From Lentilactobacillus raoultii (GTDB taxonomy: Bacteria > Bacillota > Bacilli > Lactobacillales > Lactobacillaceae), in NCBI RefSeq assembly GCF_900411375.1, contig NZ_LS422984.1:529350-593349 (forward strand): a stretch of 64,000 bases of DNA. The letters are read 5' to 3'. A program made the translations under genes and the position numbers. The notes under the pieces are model-generated. The model worked only from the letters and a program-made list of their open reading frames with translations, did not search any database and had not been told where the DNA came from. Shown piece by piece: positions 1 through 8,800 of the stretch (within the stretch, counting starts at the first letter, position 1; the number at the start of each line of letters is the position of its first letter).

Positions 1-188
1 GTTTTAGTAGCAACTGTGCGGGCGCCCTTTAAAGTACCAGCTTTGGTATAAAGTGCGTTGGTGCCGTTAACGTTGACGTTACGAGTTGTAGCTTCAGACG
101 TTAAAGCTTTGTTTGATGTAACCTTAGTGTGGTGGCCCCAAAAAGTTGAACGAAAGATGACAGGTAGAAAGTGAGAAATGTATACAAT
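1..188 (-). pseudogene. SLAP-type S-layer domain fragment (partial)
   Basis: The minus strand has an open frame entering from the left edge. It contains the segment [17 protein letters not shown], which has the pattern of bacterial surface layer (SLAP, PF03217) repeats of lactobacilli. Upstream the frame is closed by a TGA at 189-191, and no ATG, GTG or TTG lies between that stop and the SLAP-like part. The 5' part of the gene is therefore missing or shifted in frame. It is probably a decayed or truncated surface protein gene continuing outside the window. Confidence 0.4.
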
Positions 189-371
189 TCAATAAAGAGC
201 ATTTTCTTTGTCCCATTTTGAAGATTATTACCAACTAATATCGATAAAGTGGTATTATGTAACTATAAAAATTTGGTAAATATAAATTTAAATGTTGATT
301 TTAAAATTAAACCGATGGGCTATGGTTATATTTGCGACTTCTAAAACGCCTGTCAAATTGGAGAAATTGTA

Positions 372-689
372 GTGATGGCTTATTATGACCCAAATGAATC
401 TTTATGGACACCTGAAGAAGCATACCAATATTTGAGTACACATGGGATTATGACTGATGCTACGTTTAGCAACTTAAATGATGATAGTTATACGGAAAAG
501 AGAATGAAACCTGTTTATGATTATTTAGAGCAACATGGAATGAAAGTTAATAACGGAGGATTCTTCGATGAAAGTTATGGCTTTGGTGCTGTTTATTTCA
601 TGTATGATGAAGAACGATATTCTTTAGAAAAAGCTACTGATGAAGTTAATCAAATCTTAAAAATTTGGAAAAAATACAATCCAGAATAG
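372..689 (+). CDS. Small acidic hypothetical protein (105 aa)
   Basis: No family is recognised. The protein is short, acidic and rich in Tyr, Asp and Glu, with no signal peptide or membrane segment, so it is probably cytoplasmic. A GGAGAAA motif lies about 6-9 bases before adjacent GTG (372) and ATG (375) starts; ATG 375 is equally plausible. The stop codon is immediately followed by the end of an IS element at about 691, so the insertion landed just behind the gene and left it intact. It stands alone between the surface-protein remnant and the IS. Confidence 0.6.
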   Translation: MMAYYDPNESLWTPEEAYQYLSTHGIMTDATFSNLNDDSYTEKRMKPVYDYLEQHGMKVNNGGFFDESYGFGAVYFMYDEERYSLEKATDEVNQILKIWKKYNPE

Positions 690-690
690 T

Positions 691-1570
691 GGGACCTGTC
701 TGAAAACCTTATTTCAGGGGAATCAGGATCGCCGTCAAGTAAATGTGTTCCAAATAAACGTGGGCTAACTTTTCATAGCTTGTTGCAATTTGTCAATAAT
801 TCTTCAACTGATTGAAGAAGTTTTCAATTAAGTGACGTTCACGATACACGTAGTAGCCGACCGACCATTTTTCGTTGGTGTTACTCTTAGGTGGAATGGT
901 ATAGGTGTCCCTCTTTAGCTTCAAAATACTGTCGAAAGGCCTCACTGCTATAAGCTTTGTCCGCAATCACATTGATGCCGGCGATTTTTAACCGCTTGAT
1001 TAAGGATTACGCGACTTAACTGTCGTGAACTTGACAACCCGTTAGGATAATCTCGAACGGATTTCCCAAACTATCAACGATGACATGAATTTTGGCGGTA
1101 TAGTCTCTAGCACTGTGGCCGATCGCTTGATTTTCTACCGGACAAATGACTTTTTTGAATACCAGTGCCCTTTTTGATGGATCTGAATGGTAGTGTTGAG
1201 TTGAGACTAACATTTACTATGTCAGAATTGGCGTTTTCCCGAATGATTTTGAAGATCAGTTCGAAGAGACCGCCATCCGTCCACTTTTTGAACCAACTAT
1301 AAATGGTTTTTCAAGAACCAAACTTAGCGGGCAAGTTTCGCCAGGGTGAGTCGACCTTGAGTTGCCAAAGCACGGTGTTTAAAGCCACTCGATTACTCAA
1401 TTTAGTGGTATAAGCAGGAAAGAGTTTTTCGATTTGTCGCCATTTTTTATCAGCGATGGTGTGCCGGTTAACTGTCAATTGAGATTCAGTCATGCGTTGG
1501 CTCCTCCTTCCTGGTTTTTTATAAGATTATACTGGATTAGCTAAAAGGCTTGTTTTAAGACAGATTCTAC
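691..1570 (-). mobile_element. Decayed IS5-family insertion sequence
   Basis: The element is about 880 bp. It is bounded by imperfect terminal inverted repeats sharing the core CTGTCT-x-AAAAC, at about 698-707 on the left and, inverted, about 1554-1564 on the right. Between them the minus strand encodes fragments of an IS5-family (IS427-like) transposase. The exact ends and the target-site duplication cannot be fixed by eye. Internal stops and frame changes indicate an inactive copy. Confidence 0.7.
709..1493 (-). pseudogene. IS5-family transposase, broken into several frames
   Basis: The N-terminal part (1493 down to 1311) has the DUF4096-type start of IS5-family transposases, with KKWRQIEKLFP and the PWRNLPAKFG segment, and ends at a TGA. 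The homologous reading continues in other frames. Residues 1213-1016 carry a DDE-domain piece (GHSARDYTAKIHVIVDSLGNP). The end at about 830-709 reads ERHLIENFFNQLK, an in-frame TGA, then YLTAILI. IS427-group elements can use one programmed frameshift, but there are at least two frame changes and an extra stop here, so the gene is best called a pseudogene. Confidence 0.75.
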
Positions 1571-1935
1571 TCTAATTTTTGCCTCGATTTCTTGTTAGAA
1601 AATGTTTGTTGCATAGATGTAACTTAACTTTTGATATGGATATTAATTTTTATCTCGGTAGCAACATTGCGGTAGAGGATTCTTGGCCGATAAAGAGTAT
1701 TTGAGATGTGTTAAGCTTAAGATGTTTCTTTGGCGAACTTGTTAGAAATTATTGCAAGAGAGGGAATTGAAAAATTTATAAAAAGATCGGCTGGTTACCG
1801 AATTCTGTAAGATTAATGGTGATTTTTTATGTGTACCGTCAACTTCTTTTATTACTTTTTCTGTAGATTAAGGAAAACATTAATTGTTTTAATTCGATTG
1901 ATAGTTTCCTAAAAGCCTCCTAAAGGCCATTTGGA
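1571..1935. other. Intergenic stretch without a recognisable gene
   Basis: AT-rich sequence between the IS and the next minus-strand gene. The only open frames are very short with stops throughout. I see no convincing terminator, repeat or RNA. Confidence 0.4.
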
Positions 1936-2337
1936 CTAAGAATTATAAGCTTTCATTGCTGAAGATAAGTAATTCTCTAATTGCACTGGATCTTTTCCGA
2001 GAAAATATCCAATTGCGTTTTCTTTAACGCTTAAATCACTATTGTCGAGCATTGCTTGATAGCAATTTTGGAGATTTGTGGACCAGCCACTATAAACATC
2101 TCTCCCCATTACCATAAAGCCACAAAGCTTTCGCAAAAAAGATGTGGTTTGTTCATTAAGAATTTTATCCAAGCATTTTTCGTTAGTAGATGGCTCATCT
2201 TCAAACATTTTAGCAAACGTCCCATATTTGAATCCATCTGACTTGTTCTTATGTTCGACTCGAATACTTTTGATCAGATTAAGTATTTTCACTACAGTGT
2301 CGAGTTCTGTTGAGGTAAAGTAATTTTTTTCGTTCAT
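1936..2337 (-). CDS. Hypothetical protein, faint DUF3775-like pattern (133 aa)
   Basis: A helical cytoplasmic protein of 133 residues with no signal peptide or membrane segment. The start ATG at 2337 is preceded by AAAGGAAGAGTGCC, a good ribosome binding site. Around residues 70-125 it has a short hydrophobic helix ending in GRD followed by 'LGKDPVQLENYL'. That order resembles DUF3775, but the match is a guess from memory. It is divergent from the reverse transcriptase gene, with 177 bp between the two starts, so it could share a regulatory region. No function is proposed. Confidence 0.55.
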   Translation of the reverse strand: MNEKNYFTSTELDTVVKILNLIKSIRVEHKNKSDGFKYGTFAKMFEDEPSTNEKCLDKILNEQTTSFLRKLCGFMVMGRDVYSGWSTNLQNCYQAMLDNSDLSVKENAIGYFLGKDPVQLENYLSSAMKAYNS

Positions 2338-2514
2338 GGCACTCTTCCTTTATTTAAACATTACATCTCCAGCATAGCAGATTTTACCTATTATTACCAG
2401 AAATGTTAAGGAATATTCCAAGCTGTAAATACTGTTAATGAAAATAGAAATCTGTTCGAGTTCAAAATTCCAATGTATATTAAAGAGTAATCAGTAGATA
2501 ACAGGAGAAAGATA

Positions 2515-4080
2515 ATGCCCACTAATGGAAAAGAGTTATTATCAGCAAAGCTAAATTCTAGTCGAAAATGTGTGTTAGATATGACATCTTCAGAAGCTAA
2601 GAAGTTTTTTCTTAAGTCATCAAGTTTCGTGTCTATGCAACTGCCAAAGTATTTTAATTTTGACGGTGTACTAAAACTCGCCAAAAATCAATTAAAAAAG
2701 CATACTTTGGAAGAACTTTCAAAGTCTAAGAGAGAGTTGTCAAAAACTGATGAAGTAAATCATAAAATATTAATAAGCAAAGATGGTCACTATGATTGGC
2801 GTCCAGTTCAAATAGTTCATCCAATTGCATATGTTAATTTGGTGAATATCATTACTGGACATTGGGGTAAAATTATAAATGCATTTGGTAAATTTCAACA
2901 GGATGAGCACATAAAATGTATTAGTATGCCGGTTGAATCGAGAAGTGAAAATAATGATACTGCTGAAACCATTCTTAATTGGTGGGAAGAATTGGAGCAA
3001 AGGTCAATTGAATGTTCTCTAAATTATAAATACTGCATAAAAACGGATATAACTAACTGTTACGGCTCAATCTATACACATACTATAGCGTGGGCAATAA
3101 ACGGAAAGAATTTTGCTAAAAAGGAACATAAAAGGGGAGTTGGAAATAAGATAGATAAAGCAATTGAATATATGCAAAATGGACAAACCAATGGGATTCC
3201 TCAAGGTGGGCCTTTATTTGATTTCATTGCCGAAATTGTTCTTGGCTACGCTGACGTTTGTTTATCTAGGAAGTTAAAGGATTTAAAAGATGATTACAAA
3301 GTGATTCGTTATAGGGATGATTATCGTATATTTACAAAGTCAAAAGAAATAGCTGAAAGAATCGTAAAATCGTTATCTGATGTACTAGCCGATCTTAATA
3401 TGCACTTTAATACTAAAAAAACCGGTATTACGAGTGACATAATTGGGACTGCCATTAAAGCGGATAAGTTATTTTGGACCAAAAGAAAGCCCGTTATTTC
3501 CAGCAAAAATGAGTCAGAAACTTTGCAATATCACTTAGGACTACAGAAGCATTTATGGCAAGTTTATGAATTAGCAAGAAAGTTCCCTAATTCGGGGAGT
3601 GTATCAATTGCTTCACTCGAGTTTCTTAGACGATTAAATGCGATAAAGAAGTTTTCTGGGGATTATAAAAATTTTGTAAAGAGTTACTCACAACTTATCA
3701 GTATTGTGTCAAACATTATGGTAATTTCGCCTAAATCAATTCCTCAAGAGGTAGCAGTGCTAAGCGCCATTTTTGGTCGACTATCAGATGAGCGTGAAGT
3801 TGCTAATTTTATCGAAAACATCATCGAAAAATTTAAAGGCACGCCAAATAAAGGTTACATTGAAATTTGGCTACAAAGATTGAGCTTGTTAACAGATAAG
3901 AATAAGAAGTATTTAGAGCCCTTGTGTCAAAAAATATATAAAGAAAACTCGATTTGGAATTCGTCTTGGTTAAAAAAAGGATTCGACGAAAGCTCTATTG
4001 TGGACGAGCGCTTGTTAGATAAATTAAAAATGAAGATACCGGAAGAAGAAGTTGACGTTTTTTATAAATATTGGGGTTAA
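2515..4080 (+). CDS. Reverse transcriptase, probable antiphage (DRT/Abi-type) RT
   Basis: The 521-residue protein has a complete RT palm. Motif A is IKTDITNCYGSIY with Asp178. A motif B-like segment, GIPQGGPLFDFIAEIVLGYAD, lies near residues 225-245. Motif C is RYRDDYRIF with Asp268 and Asp269. The ~170 N-terminal residues and ~230 helical C-terminal residues match no group II intron maturase domains, and no intron RNA or retron msr/msd was recognised. Stand-alone RTs of this build belong to the unknown-group (UG/DRT) and Abi classes, many of which block phage. The ATG follows AGGAGAAAGATA. The Mrr-type endonuclease is convergent 47 bp downstream, which suggests a defence region. I cannot assign the exact DRT class. 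Confidence 0.8.
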   Translation: MPTNGKELLSAKLNSSRKCVLDMTSSEAKKFFLKSSSFVSMQLPKYFNFDGVLKLAKNQLKKHTLEELSKSKRELSKTDEVNHKILISKDGHYDWRPVQIVHPIAYVNLVNIITGHWGKIINAFGKFQQDEHIKCISMPVESRSENNDTAETILNWWEELEQRSIECSLNYKYCIKTDITNCYGSIYTHTIAWAINGKNFAKKEHKRGVGNKIDKAIEYMQNGQTNGIPQGGPLFDFIAEIVLGYADVCLSRKLKDLKDDYKVIRYRDDYRIFTKSKEIAERIVKSLSDVLADLNMHFNTKKTGITSDIIGTAIKADKLFWTKRKPVISSKNESETLQYHLGLQKHLWQVYELARKFPNSGSVSIASLEFLRRLNAIKKFSGDYKNFVKSYSQLISIVSNIMVISPKSIPQEVAVLSAIFGRLSDEREVANFIENIIEKFKGTPNKGYIEIWLQRLSLLTDKNKKYLEPLCQKIYKENSIWNSSWLKKGFDESSIVDERLLDKLKMKIPEEEVDVFYKYWG

Positions 4081-4127
4081 TCAGCTTATTCAAATGAAAA
4101 TTGAAATGATTTATGCATTGATGCCGC

Positions 4128-5030
4128 TCAATCCTTCTGAAAATAATAATCATCCAGCGTAAAAGTTTCCACCGGCGTTACATGCAGCTGAAACTTAGCA
4201 ACCAATTCAGCAATCCTTCGCCCATCGATTAACGTGACGGATTTTGATCCTTTAACCGCCTTTTGCTTCGCTGCATCGGTGAAGTAACTGGTTGTGATGA
4301 AGATGCCATATTCGGCGTTGAATCCGTCCATAACACCCTTAAATTTATCGATTTCTGGTTCAGAAACCGCGTTATTAGCAAATTTCTTTGATTGAATCGC
4401 AACTCGGGTAGTTCGAAATTCATCAGATTCAAAGTAACCAAAACCATCGATCCCATGGTCGTGTGATTGAATTTTTCCGAGTTTGGCATCAATTTTGACG
4501 CCCATTTTAGAGATGAGCAGGCGGGAAAAGCTTTCAAATTTTCTGGGTGTAAATGAGTTGAGTTGCTTGATCAATTCTGACTTCCATGCATCGGTGTCTG
4601 ATGTTTCGTCGTCCTCTTCCTCTGTTGGTTCAGTGACTTCTTTAGCTTTTGCTTTTCGTTTCTCACGATTAAGTTTGACATGGTCAGTCCAATATTTGTC
4701 CACAATCTTCTTTTCTTTAGCGGTGGGGAACTTCTCTGAAGATCGTAGACGGCCCTTTTCAGTGAGTACAACATCTTTCATACGCTCAGGTTGTTCGACG
4801 TAACCAGTAGCGTACAGATTGTTAATGCCGAAATTGAAGTCAAATTCAAATGGATTGTATTTATGGCCATTTTTAGACATAATTTTATTAAAGACATCCT
4901 CGTATGTAAAACCGCTATCTGGGTCCTCAACAATCGAATCTCTAAGGGCGTCACGAGAGGCGGACCCGCCTAGATTCTTTAAGGCTCGTAAGATTGCCCG
5001 TTCTGCTCCTCTTCGCTGATATTTTGCCAT
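4128..5030 (-). CDS. mrr: Mrr-type restriction endonuclease
   Basis: This 300-residue protein has the order of Mrr proteins. The N-terminal region (about 1-105) looks like the winged-helix Mrr_N domain. A charged acidic linker (EEEDDE) lies near 125-145. The C-terminal PD-(D/E)xK fold (about 155-290) has Asp in HGIDGFG and the QxK signature in VAIQSKKF. Mrr enzymes cut modified DNA, so it probably restricts methylated foreign DNA. The start at 5030 has GGAAGGAAAATGAATC in front. It is convergent with the RT gene. The second half of the catalytic domain (GIFITTSYFTDAAKQKA) is intact, so the gene appears functional. Confidence 0.85.
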   Translation of the reverse strand: MAKYQRRGAERAILRALKNLGGSASRDALRDSIVEDPDSGFTYEDVFNKIMSKNGHKYNPFEFDFNFGINNLYATGYVEQPERMKDVVLTEKGRLRSSEKFPTAKEKKIVDKYWTDHVKLNREKRKAKAKEVTEPTEEEDDETSDTDAWKSELIKQLNSFTPRKFESFSRLLISKMGVKIDAKLGKIQSHDHGIDGFGYFESDEFRTTRVAIQSKKFANNAVSEPEIDKFKGVMDGFNAEYGIFITTSYFTDAAKQKAVKGSKSVTLIDGRRIAELVAKFQLHVTPVETFTLDDYYFQKD

Positions 5031-5181
5031 GATTCATTTTCCTTCCAGTTATTTTATTGCCACTTACAATTATACGGTTAGTTGCTAGGTTTATGAAGAA
5101 GGGATGCTAACATTTGTCGGCTGATGAAGCTTTACAATTAAATATCCTAATTTTGGCGGCAAATTTACACCAATTCAATAT

Positions 5182-5230
5182 AATACCTCCTGTATAAAAC
5201 ATGATGCATCATTCTTTGACAGGAGGTATT
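5182..5230 (+). promoter_or_regulatory. Inverted repeat masking the ribosome binding site of the next gene
   Basis: AATACCTCCTGT (5182-5193) is perfectly complementary to ACAGGAGGTATT (5219-5230), which contains the whole AGGAGG ribosome binding site of the TTG-start gene at 5236. The 25-base loop includes a perfect 12-base palindrome, ATGATGCATCAT (5201-5212), a possible operator. If the transcript starts upstream of 5182 the ribosome site would be locked in a 12-bp stem. A TATAAT at 5179-5184 could instead start RNA near 5191 and remove the left arm. The repeat may then act as a DNA operator. Confidence 0.6.
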
Positions 5231-5235
5231 TTTAA

Positions 5236-7377
5236 TTGACGACATATAGACGAAGACTTGATTGTTCTTTGAAAATTCGGGGAATTAAATGGTCGATTTT
5301 GACTTTTGCTTCAGCAGTTGCTATTGGACTTTTGTCGCAGTCTCCAACAATAGTTAATGCTTCGTTCGCTCCAAGTAACCAAGAAATTTCTGCTGGTTTA
5401 ACTAATCAGGCTAGCCCGGCTAATTTGCCTGCAAACACTAACTCTACCACTAACATTACTTATGAGCCGACTCAAGTTACCATTCCCAATTCGGCGGAAA
5501 CAAACACTTCAGCGCCTAACTATCAGTTGAGTATTGAAGCACTTTCGACACCTTCAAAATCCTTTAAAGTAACTGCTAAATTCGCTACAAAGGTTATTTT
5601 ATGGAATCGACAGCAAACCCAAAAGGTTAGTCAAGTTAAACCCGGCAAGTATCTCTTGGCAGTTAGGGCGCTAACTCAATCTTCCAAACAGAACCCCCGT
5701 GTTGAAGTGACAATTTCCAACGGAACACAGCGTAAAAATGGTTGGTTGCAAGTAAAGTCTTTACCCAGTCAAATTCGTAAACGCGTAATGGGCCAGGAAA
5801 CGGTTTCAGATCAGAAACTTACTTCAATCGGTCGACTATTTAATAATTTGCAGAAAGACTATTTAAAATCTAATAATCCGGATTTATCTCAAGACGACTC
5901 TAAAATGACCATGACAGCTCGAAAGTTATTAGCAAATTTCATGGATTATTATCAAAACCCAATTGAGAAAAACTACCAGCATATCGAAAATCATTACACT
6001 GACATTCTTGAGGAGGAACTGTCTCAAACCGATTTAAAAAATAATCTTCAGATTGTCGGCTACCATACAAATCTGACTGGGAACCCAAAAACAATTGTGC
6101 AAAAATTATTTAGCGTTTGGCTAGCTCAAACAAAAGCGACCGGTATTTCTTCAATTCAAAAAACAACTAAATTTGGAAATGCATTTAAAGTTGTTAATGG
6201 TCGGATCGTTGGCCAAACAGTGATGGAAAGTCCGGTTCAAGATCAAAAGACACCAAAGACAGTGACGGTTCAAACACCAGTCAAAACGGTTACGGTGACT
6301 CAACCGGTTGCAACAACGGGGTCAGGTTCGACATCATCTAATAATACTTCAGGCAAACAACCACAAGCTGATAATAAGTGGACAGCGATTGACCAGAAAG
6401 TAACGCAATTGTTGCAGTCTCAGCACGTTAGCGGCCGAGTGGTCGTGGTTAAAAACGGTGCTTCACACTCAATTAATGTTGGCAATGCTACTAATAGTGT
6501 TAAAAATGCTGATGATCGTGTGGTCTTTCCATTGGCGTCCCTTCAAAAAGTAATAACTGGTGCAATTTTTACACAATTAGTTAATGAAACCCACGCCAAA
6601 TTAAACCAAAAAGAGCCTTTAAGTGACTACTTCCCAAAAGTTCCTAATGCCAATAAGATCACTATTCGGGATTTATTAGATCACGTATCTGGAATCGATA
6701 TGAGTGAAACGACACCGCCCAAAGTGTTGAGTGAGGATGAGGCCATTCAATATACTTTAGACAATCTGAAAACGCCGAATCAACCGGAACAAAAATTTGA
6801 TTACACCAATGCGAACTATACATTATTAGCCGGAATTTTAAAGAAAGTGGCTAAACAGTCTTATGAGCAACTTGTTACGACGCGGATCATCCAGAAGTTG
6901 GGATTGCAACATACCTTTTTCTGGGATCAAAAGCCAAGCGACGCAATTGTTGCTGAAAGCAGTCAATCTGACGGCAAGCAAGATAATCTGAATCCAGCTT
7001 ATCCATCACCGGCATTGTTGTCTTCAGTTGTGGGTGCTGGAAACATGTACAGCACTCCAGAAGACTATTTAAAAATTCAACAAGGTCTCGAAAATGGTCA
7101 GATTTTAATTAATGACGATTATAATTATCTAGCCGATGATAATAAACCGTCAATTGGTGGCAATGGCTATCATGGCGGCTTATATCATGAAGACAATCAC
7201 CAAAAGTGGGTTCGCGGGACGCTTTCTGGAACCAACTATGAGAATGGCATGGATATGGATGAGGATAACCAGAATGGGGTTATCTTATTTACTAACCAGC
7301 ACATCAAGCCAGAACCCACCAATACTTTGAAAGGATTGGCAGAACAGATTAAAGCCTTTGTTAAGGCAAATAACTGA
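5236..7377 (+). CDS. Secreted serine beta-lactamase-like hydrolase (PF00144)
   Basis: The 713-residue protein begins at TTG 5236 behind AGGAGGTATTTTTAA. A signal peptide (residues ~15-45, hydrophobic SILTFASAVAIGLL then VNA) directs it outside. Residues ~45-370 are an unassigned N-terminal region with a Thr/Ser/Val-rich linker near 330-370. The C-terminal ~330 residues form the beta-lactamase/DD-peptidase fold, with Ser435-x-x-Lys438 in SLQK, Tyr523-Thr-Asn525 in DYTNANY, and His646-Gly-Gly in place of KTG, as in class C-like esterases and peptidases. It may trim peptidoglycan or act as an esterase; the substrate cannot be read from sequence. It is monocistronic, with a terminator at 7403. 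Confidence 0.8.
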   Translation: MTTYRRRLDCSLKIRGIKWSILTFASAVAIGLLSQSPTIVNASFAPSNQEISAGLTNQASPANLPANTNSTTNITYEPTQVTIPNSAETNTSAPNYQLSIEALSTPSKSFKVTAKFATKVILWNRQQTQKVSQVKPGKYLLAVRALTQSSKQNPRVEVTISNGTQRKNGWLQVKSLPSQIRKRVMGQETVSDQKLTSIGRLFNNLQKDYLKSNNPDLSQDDSKMTMTARKLLANFMDYYQNPIEKNYQHIENHYTDILEEELSQTDLKNNLQIVGYHTNLTGNPKTIVQKLFSVWLAQTKATGISSIQKTTKFGNAFKVVNGRIVGQTVMESPVQDQKTPKTVTVQTPVKTVTVTQPVATTGSGSTSSNNTSGKQPQADNKWTAIDQKVTQLLQSQHVSGRVVVVKNGASHSINVGNATNSVKNADDRVVFPLASLQKVITGAIFTQLVNETHAKLNQKEPLSDYFPKVPNANKITIRDLLDHVSGIDMSETTPPKVLSEDEAIQYTLDNLKTPNQPEQKFDYTNANYTLLAGILKKVAKQSYEQLVTTRIIQKLGLQHTFFWDQKPSDAIVAESSQSDGKQDNLNPAYPSPALLSSVVGAGNMYSTPEDYLKIQQGLENGQILINDDYNYLADDNKPSIGGNGYHGGLYHEDNHQKWVRGTLSGTNYENGMDMDEDNQNGVILFTNQHIKPEPTNTLKGLAEQIKAFVKANN

Positions 7378-7402
7378 AACACAGTTGAATGTTAGACATC
7401 AA

Positions 7403-7439
7403 GGGTCAGCCAGTCCATTAAAGCTGGTTGGCCTTTTTG
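7403..7439 (+). terminator. Intrinsic terminator after the serine hydrolase
   Basis: GGTCAGCCAG pairs with CTGGTTGGCC around an 8-10 base loop and is followed by TTTTTG, 25 bp after the stop codon. Confidence 0.8.
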
Positions 7440-7997
7440 TATTTACATCAGTTCAACTCATTGCCATCGTTTTAGCAATACAAAATTTTATAGCCAGCAA
7501 TTAAGTAAAATTTACGATATTTTTACACCATTTTTACGGGATTTTGACATTAACTTGCGATGATAAGACTGAATCATTAGTTTAAAGCTAACCACTTAGA
7601 GGAGAATCATAATGCAAGCTGAATATGGCTTGTGATGTTACTCCAGGGGCTGGTTAAGGGCACTAGAAGATCCAACTGTTGTTAATAGTTTTTGAGTTGG
7701 TCAGGGTTGTCATCTTAAAATCGCCAGATCTTAAATGACTGATGGTTACCAATGGTGGGTAATCATCGAAAAAGTCGTTTTGGTTGATGGGGGTGTTGAG
7801 TGCCTTTTGACATACGAATGGTTTAATCCTAATACTGTTAATCATGGGACTTGCCGACTAGTGGGAGATTTCCAATGCATTGCCAGGCCTTTCTGCTCAT
7901 ATCGATTTCAATTCTCATATGAGTGAGAAGCAGGCTTGAAATTTCTAATCGGCAGCTCACCTGATCCGAAGCACTTAATTGAACGGAGGAATATTTC
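7440..7997 (+). other. Gene-poor stretch with a possible 7-codon leader and a decayed frame
   Basis: AGAGGAGAATCATA precedes ATG CAA GCT GAA TAT GGC TTG TGA (7612-7635), a 7-residue open frame. The same frame runs on to 7926, broken by TGA, TGA and TAA before an internal ATG at 7735. This could be a leader peptide or the 5' end of a decayed gene; the amino-acid sequence matches nothing I recognise. TTGACA at about 7544 could be a -35 box. Confidence 0.3.
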
Positions 7998-8366
7998 ATG
8001 GAAAAACTAACTCAGACTTGCCGTGTTATCAAGCCTGTCAGAATCGCTATTGTCACGACGATGTCAATTCGACAGGCTCGGGGTGGTTGGCTGGTTCTGA
8101 TAGACGATAGGCGGGTTCAAACCCACTGGTATGGCTTGGAAAGCGAGCTTTGTGAAACGGCCATGCGCACCCGGGCGTTGAGTACGGCTTTAGCGCGGGT
8201 AAGCCGTGGCCCCTTGGAGATCTTGACTCTTCAGAGCGATTTTGACTTAGCACTACAACAACGTCTGCAGGCAAAATTTCCCGGTACCGTGATCCGAGTA
8301 ACCAAAAAAGATCCGGATATCCGCTTGGCACAACACTTGCTGCAGGAGGAAATAACGATGGAATAA
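7998..8366 (+). CDS. Hypothetical protein, possibly RNase H-like fold (122 aa)
   Basis: The ATG is preceded by GGAGGAATATTTC, a strong ribosome binding site, which supports a real gene. The basic 122-residue protein has no signal peptide. The order of short strands (GGWLVLIDD, VQTHWYG), a helix rich in Ala and Arg (CETAMRTRALSTALARV), strand PLEILTLQS and a further helix-strand pair is like small RNase H-type folds, but no clear catalytic acidic set is seen, so that is only an impression. GC and Arg use are higher than in the neighbouring AT-rich genes, which may indicate separate ancestry. Confidence 0.5.
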   Translation: MEKLTQTCRVIKPVRIAIVTTMSIRQARGGWLVLIDDRRVQTHWYGLESELCETAMRTRALSTALARVSRGPLEILTLQSDFDLALQQRLQAKFPGTVIRVTKKDPDIRLAQHLLQEEITME

Positions 8367-8527
8367 CTGATTGAGTTGTTAACGTTTTATTGATGCCGAT
8401 ATCATCATCCGTTTGAAGTTAACAACTACTTCAGCAAGCCCACGACGATTGGTAACTATTGTCAATTTTGACTTCTTAACTGTTTTTAAAGCGGTGTAGT
8501 TTACATGACGACTTTCAAAGAAGTATT

Positions 8528-8566
8528 AAAAAAGCTCCCAACACAATCACTGTCGGAAGCTTTTTT
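8528..8566. terminator. Bidirectional terminator
   Basis: AAAAAAGCT-CC pairs with GGAAGCTTTTTT. It serves the minus-strand remnant that ends at 8570 and also has a T-run for plus-strand transcripts. Confidence 0.7.
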
Positions 8567-8569
8567 GAT

Positions 8570-8800
8570 TTAGCCAATTACCTTAACGTATTTCTGATTG
8601 CCGGTAATATAACCACCAGCTACATGATATCTTAATACACCATGCTTATGCAGGTTGTTGCCATGCGAGTAGTCATAATTGTAAACCTTAAAGACTTTAC
8701 CTTTTTTAAAGGCTTGATTCCGTTGACTTAAGTTCACGTTTCGATAACGATTAATCGGCGTCTTGGCGCGGACTTTCTTAACGGTTTTGTGATGGCCCAT
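8570..8800 (-). pseudogene. C-terminal remnant of a DUF5776-type surface protein
   Basis: The 76 residues match the extra C-terminal repeat of the surface protein at 39801. Both share the order xNRYRNxNLxxRNxxFKKG, then YDYSHG/YTFSHA, then RYxVxGGYITxNxKxVxV. There is no signal peptide, and the ATG has no good ribosome binding site. Since the module normally sits at the end of large secreted proteins, this is most likely the tail of a gene whose 5' part has been deleted. It remains followed by its own terminator. Confidence 0.65.

Noticed and set aside
709-1493. Functional transposase through programmed frameshifting
   Set aside because: More than one frame change and an extra in-frame TGA near the end make an active product unlikely.
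2515-4080. Group II intron or retron origin of the reverse transcriptase
   Set aside because: No maturase X/HNH domain, no intron domain V-like hairpin and no msr/msd-like inverted repeats were seen around it.
7735-7926. 63-residue plus-strand open frame
   Set aside because: No ribosome site, and the same frame has three stops just upstream; treated as part of a decayed or noncoding stretch.
8053-8331. Antisense open frame over the 122-residue gene
   Set aside because: No ribosome site; explained by the GC-rich codons of the plus-strand gene.
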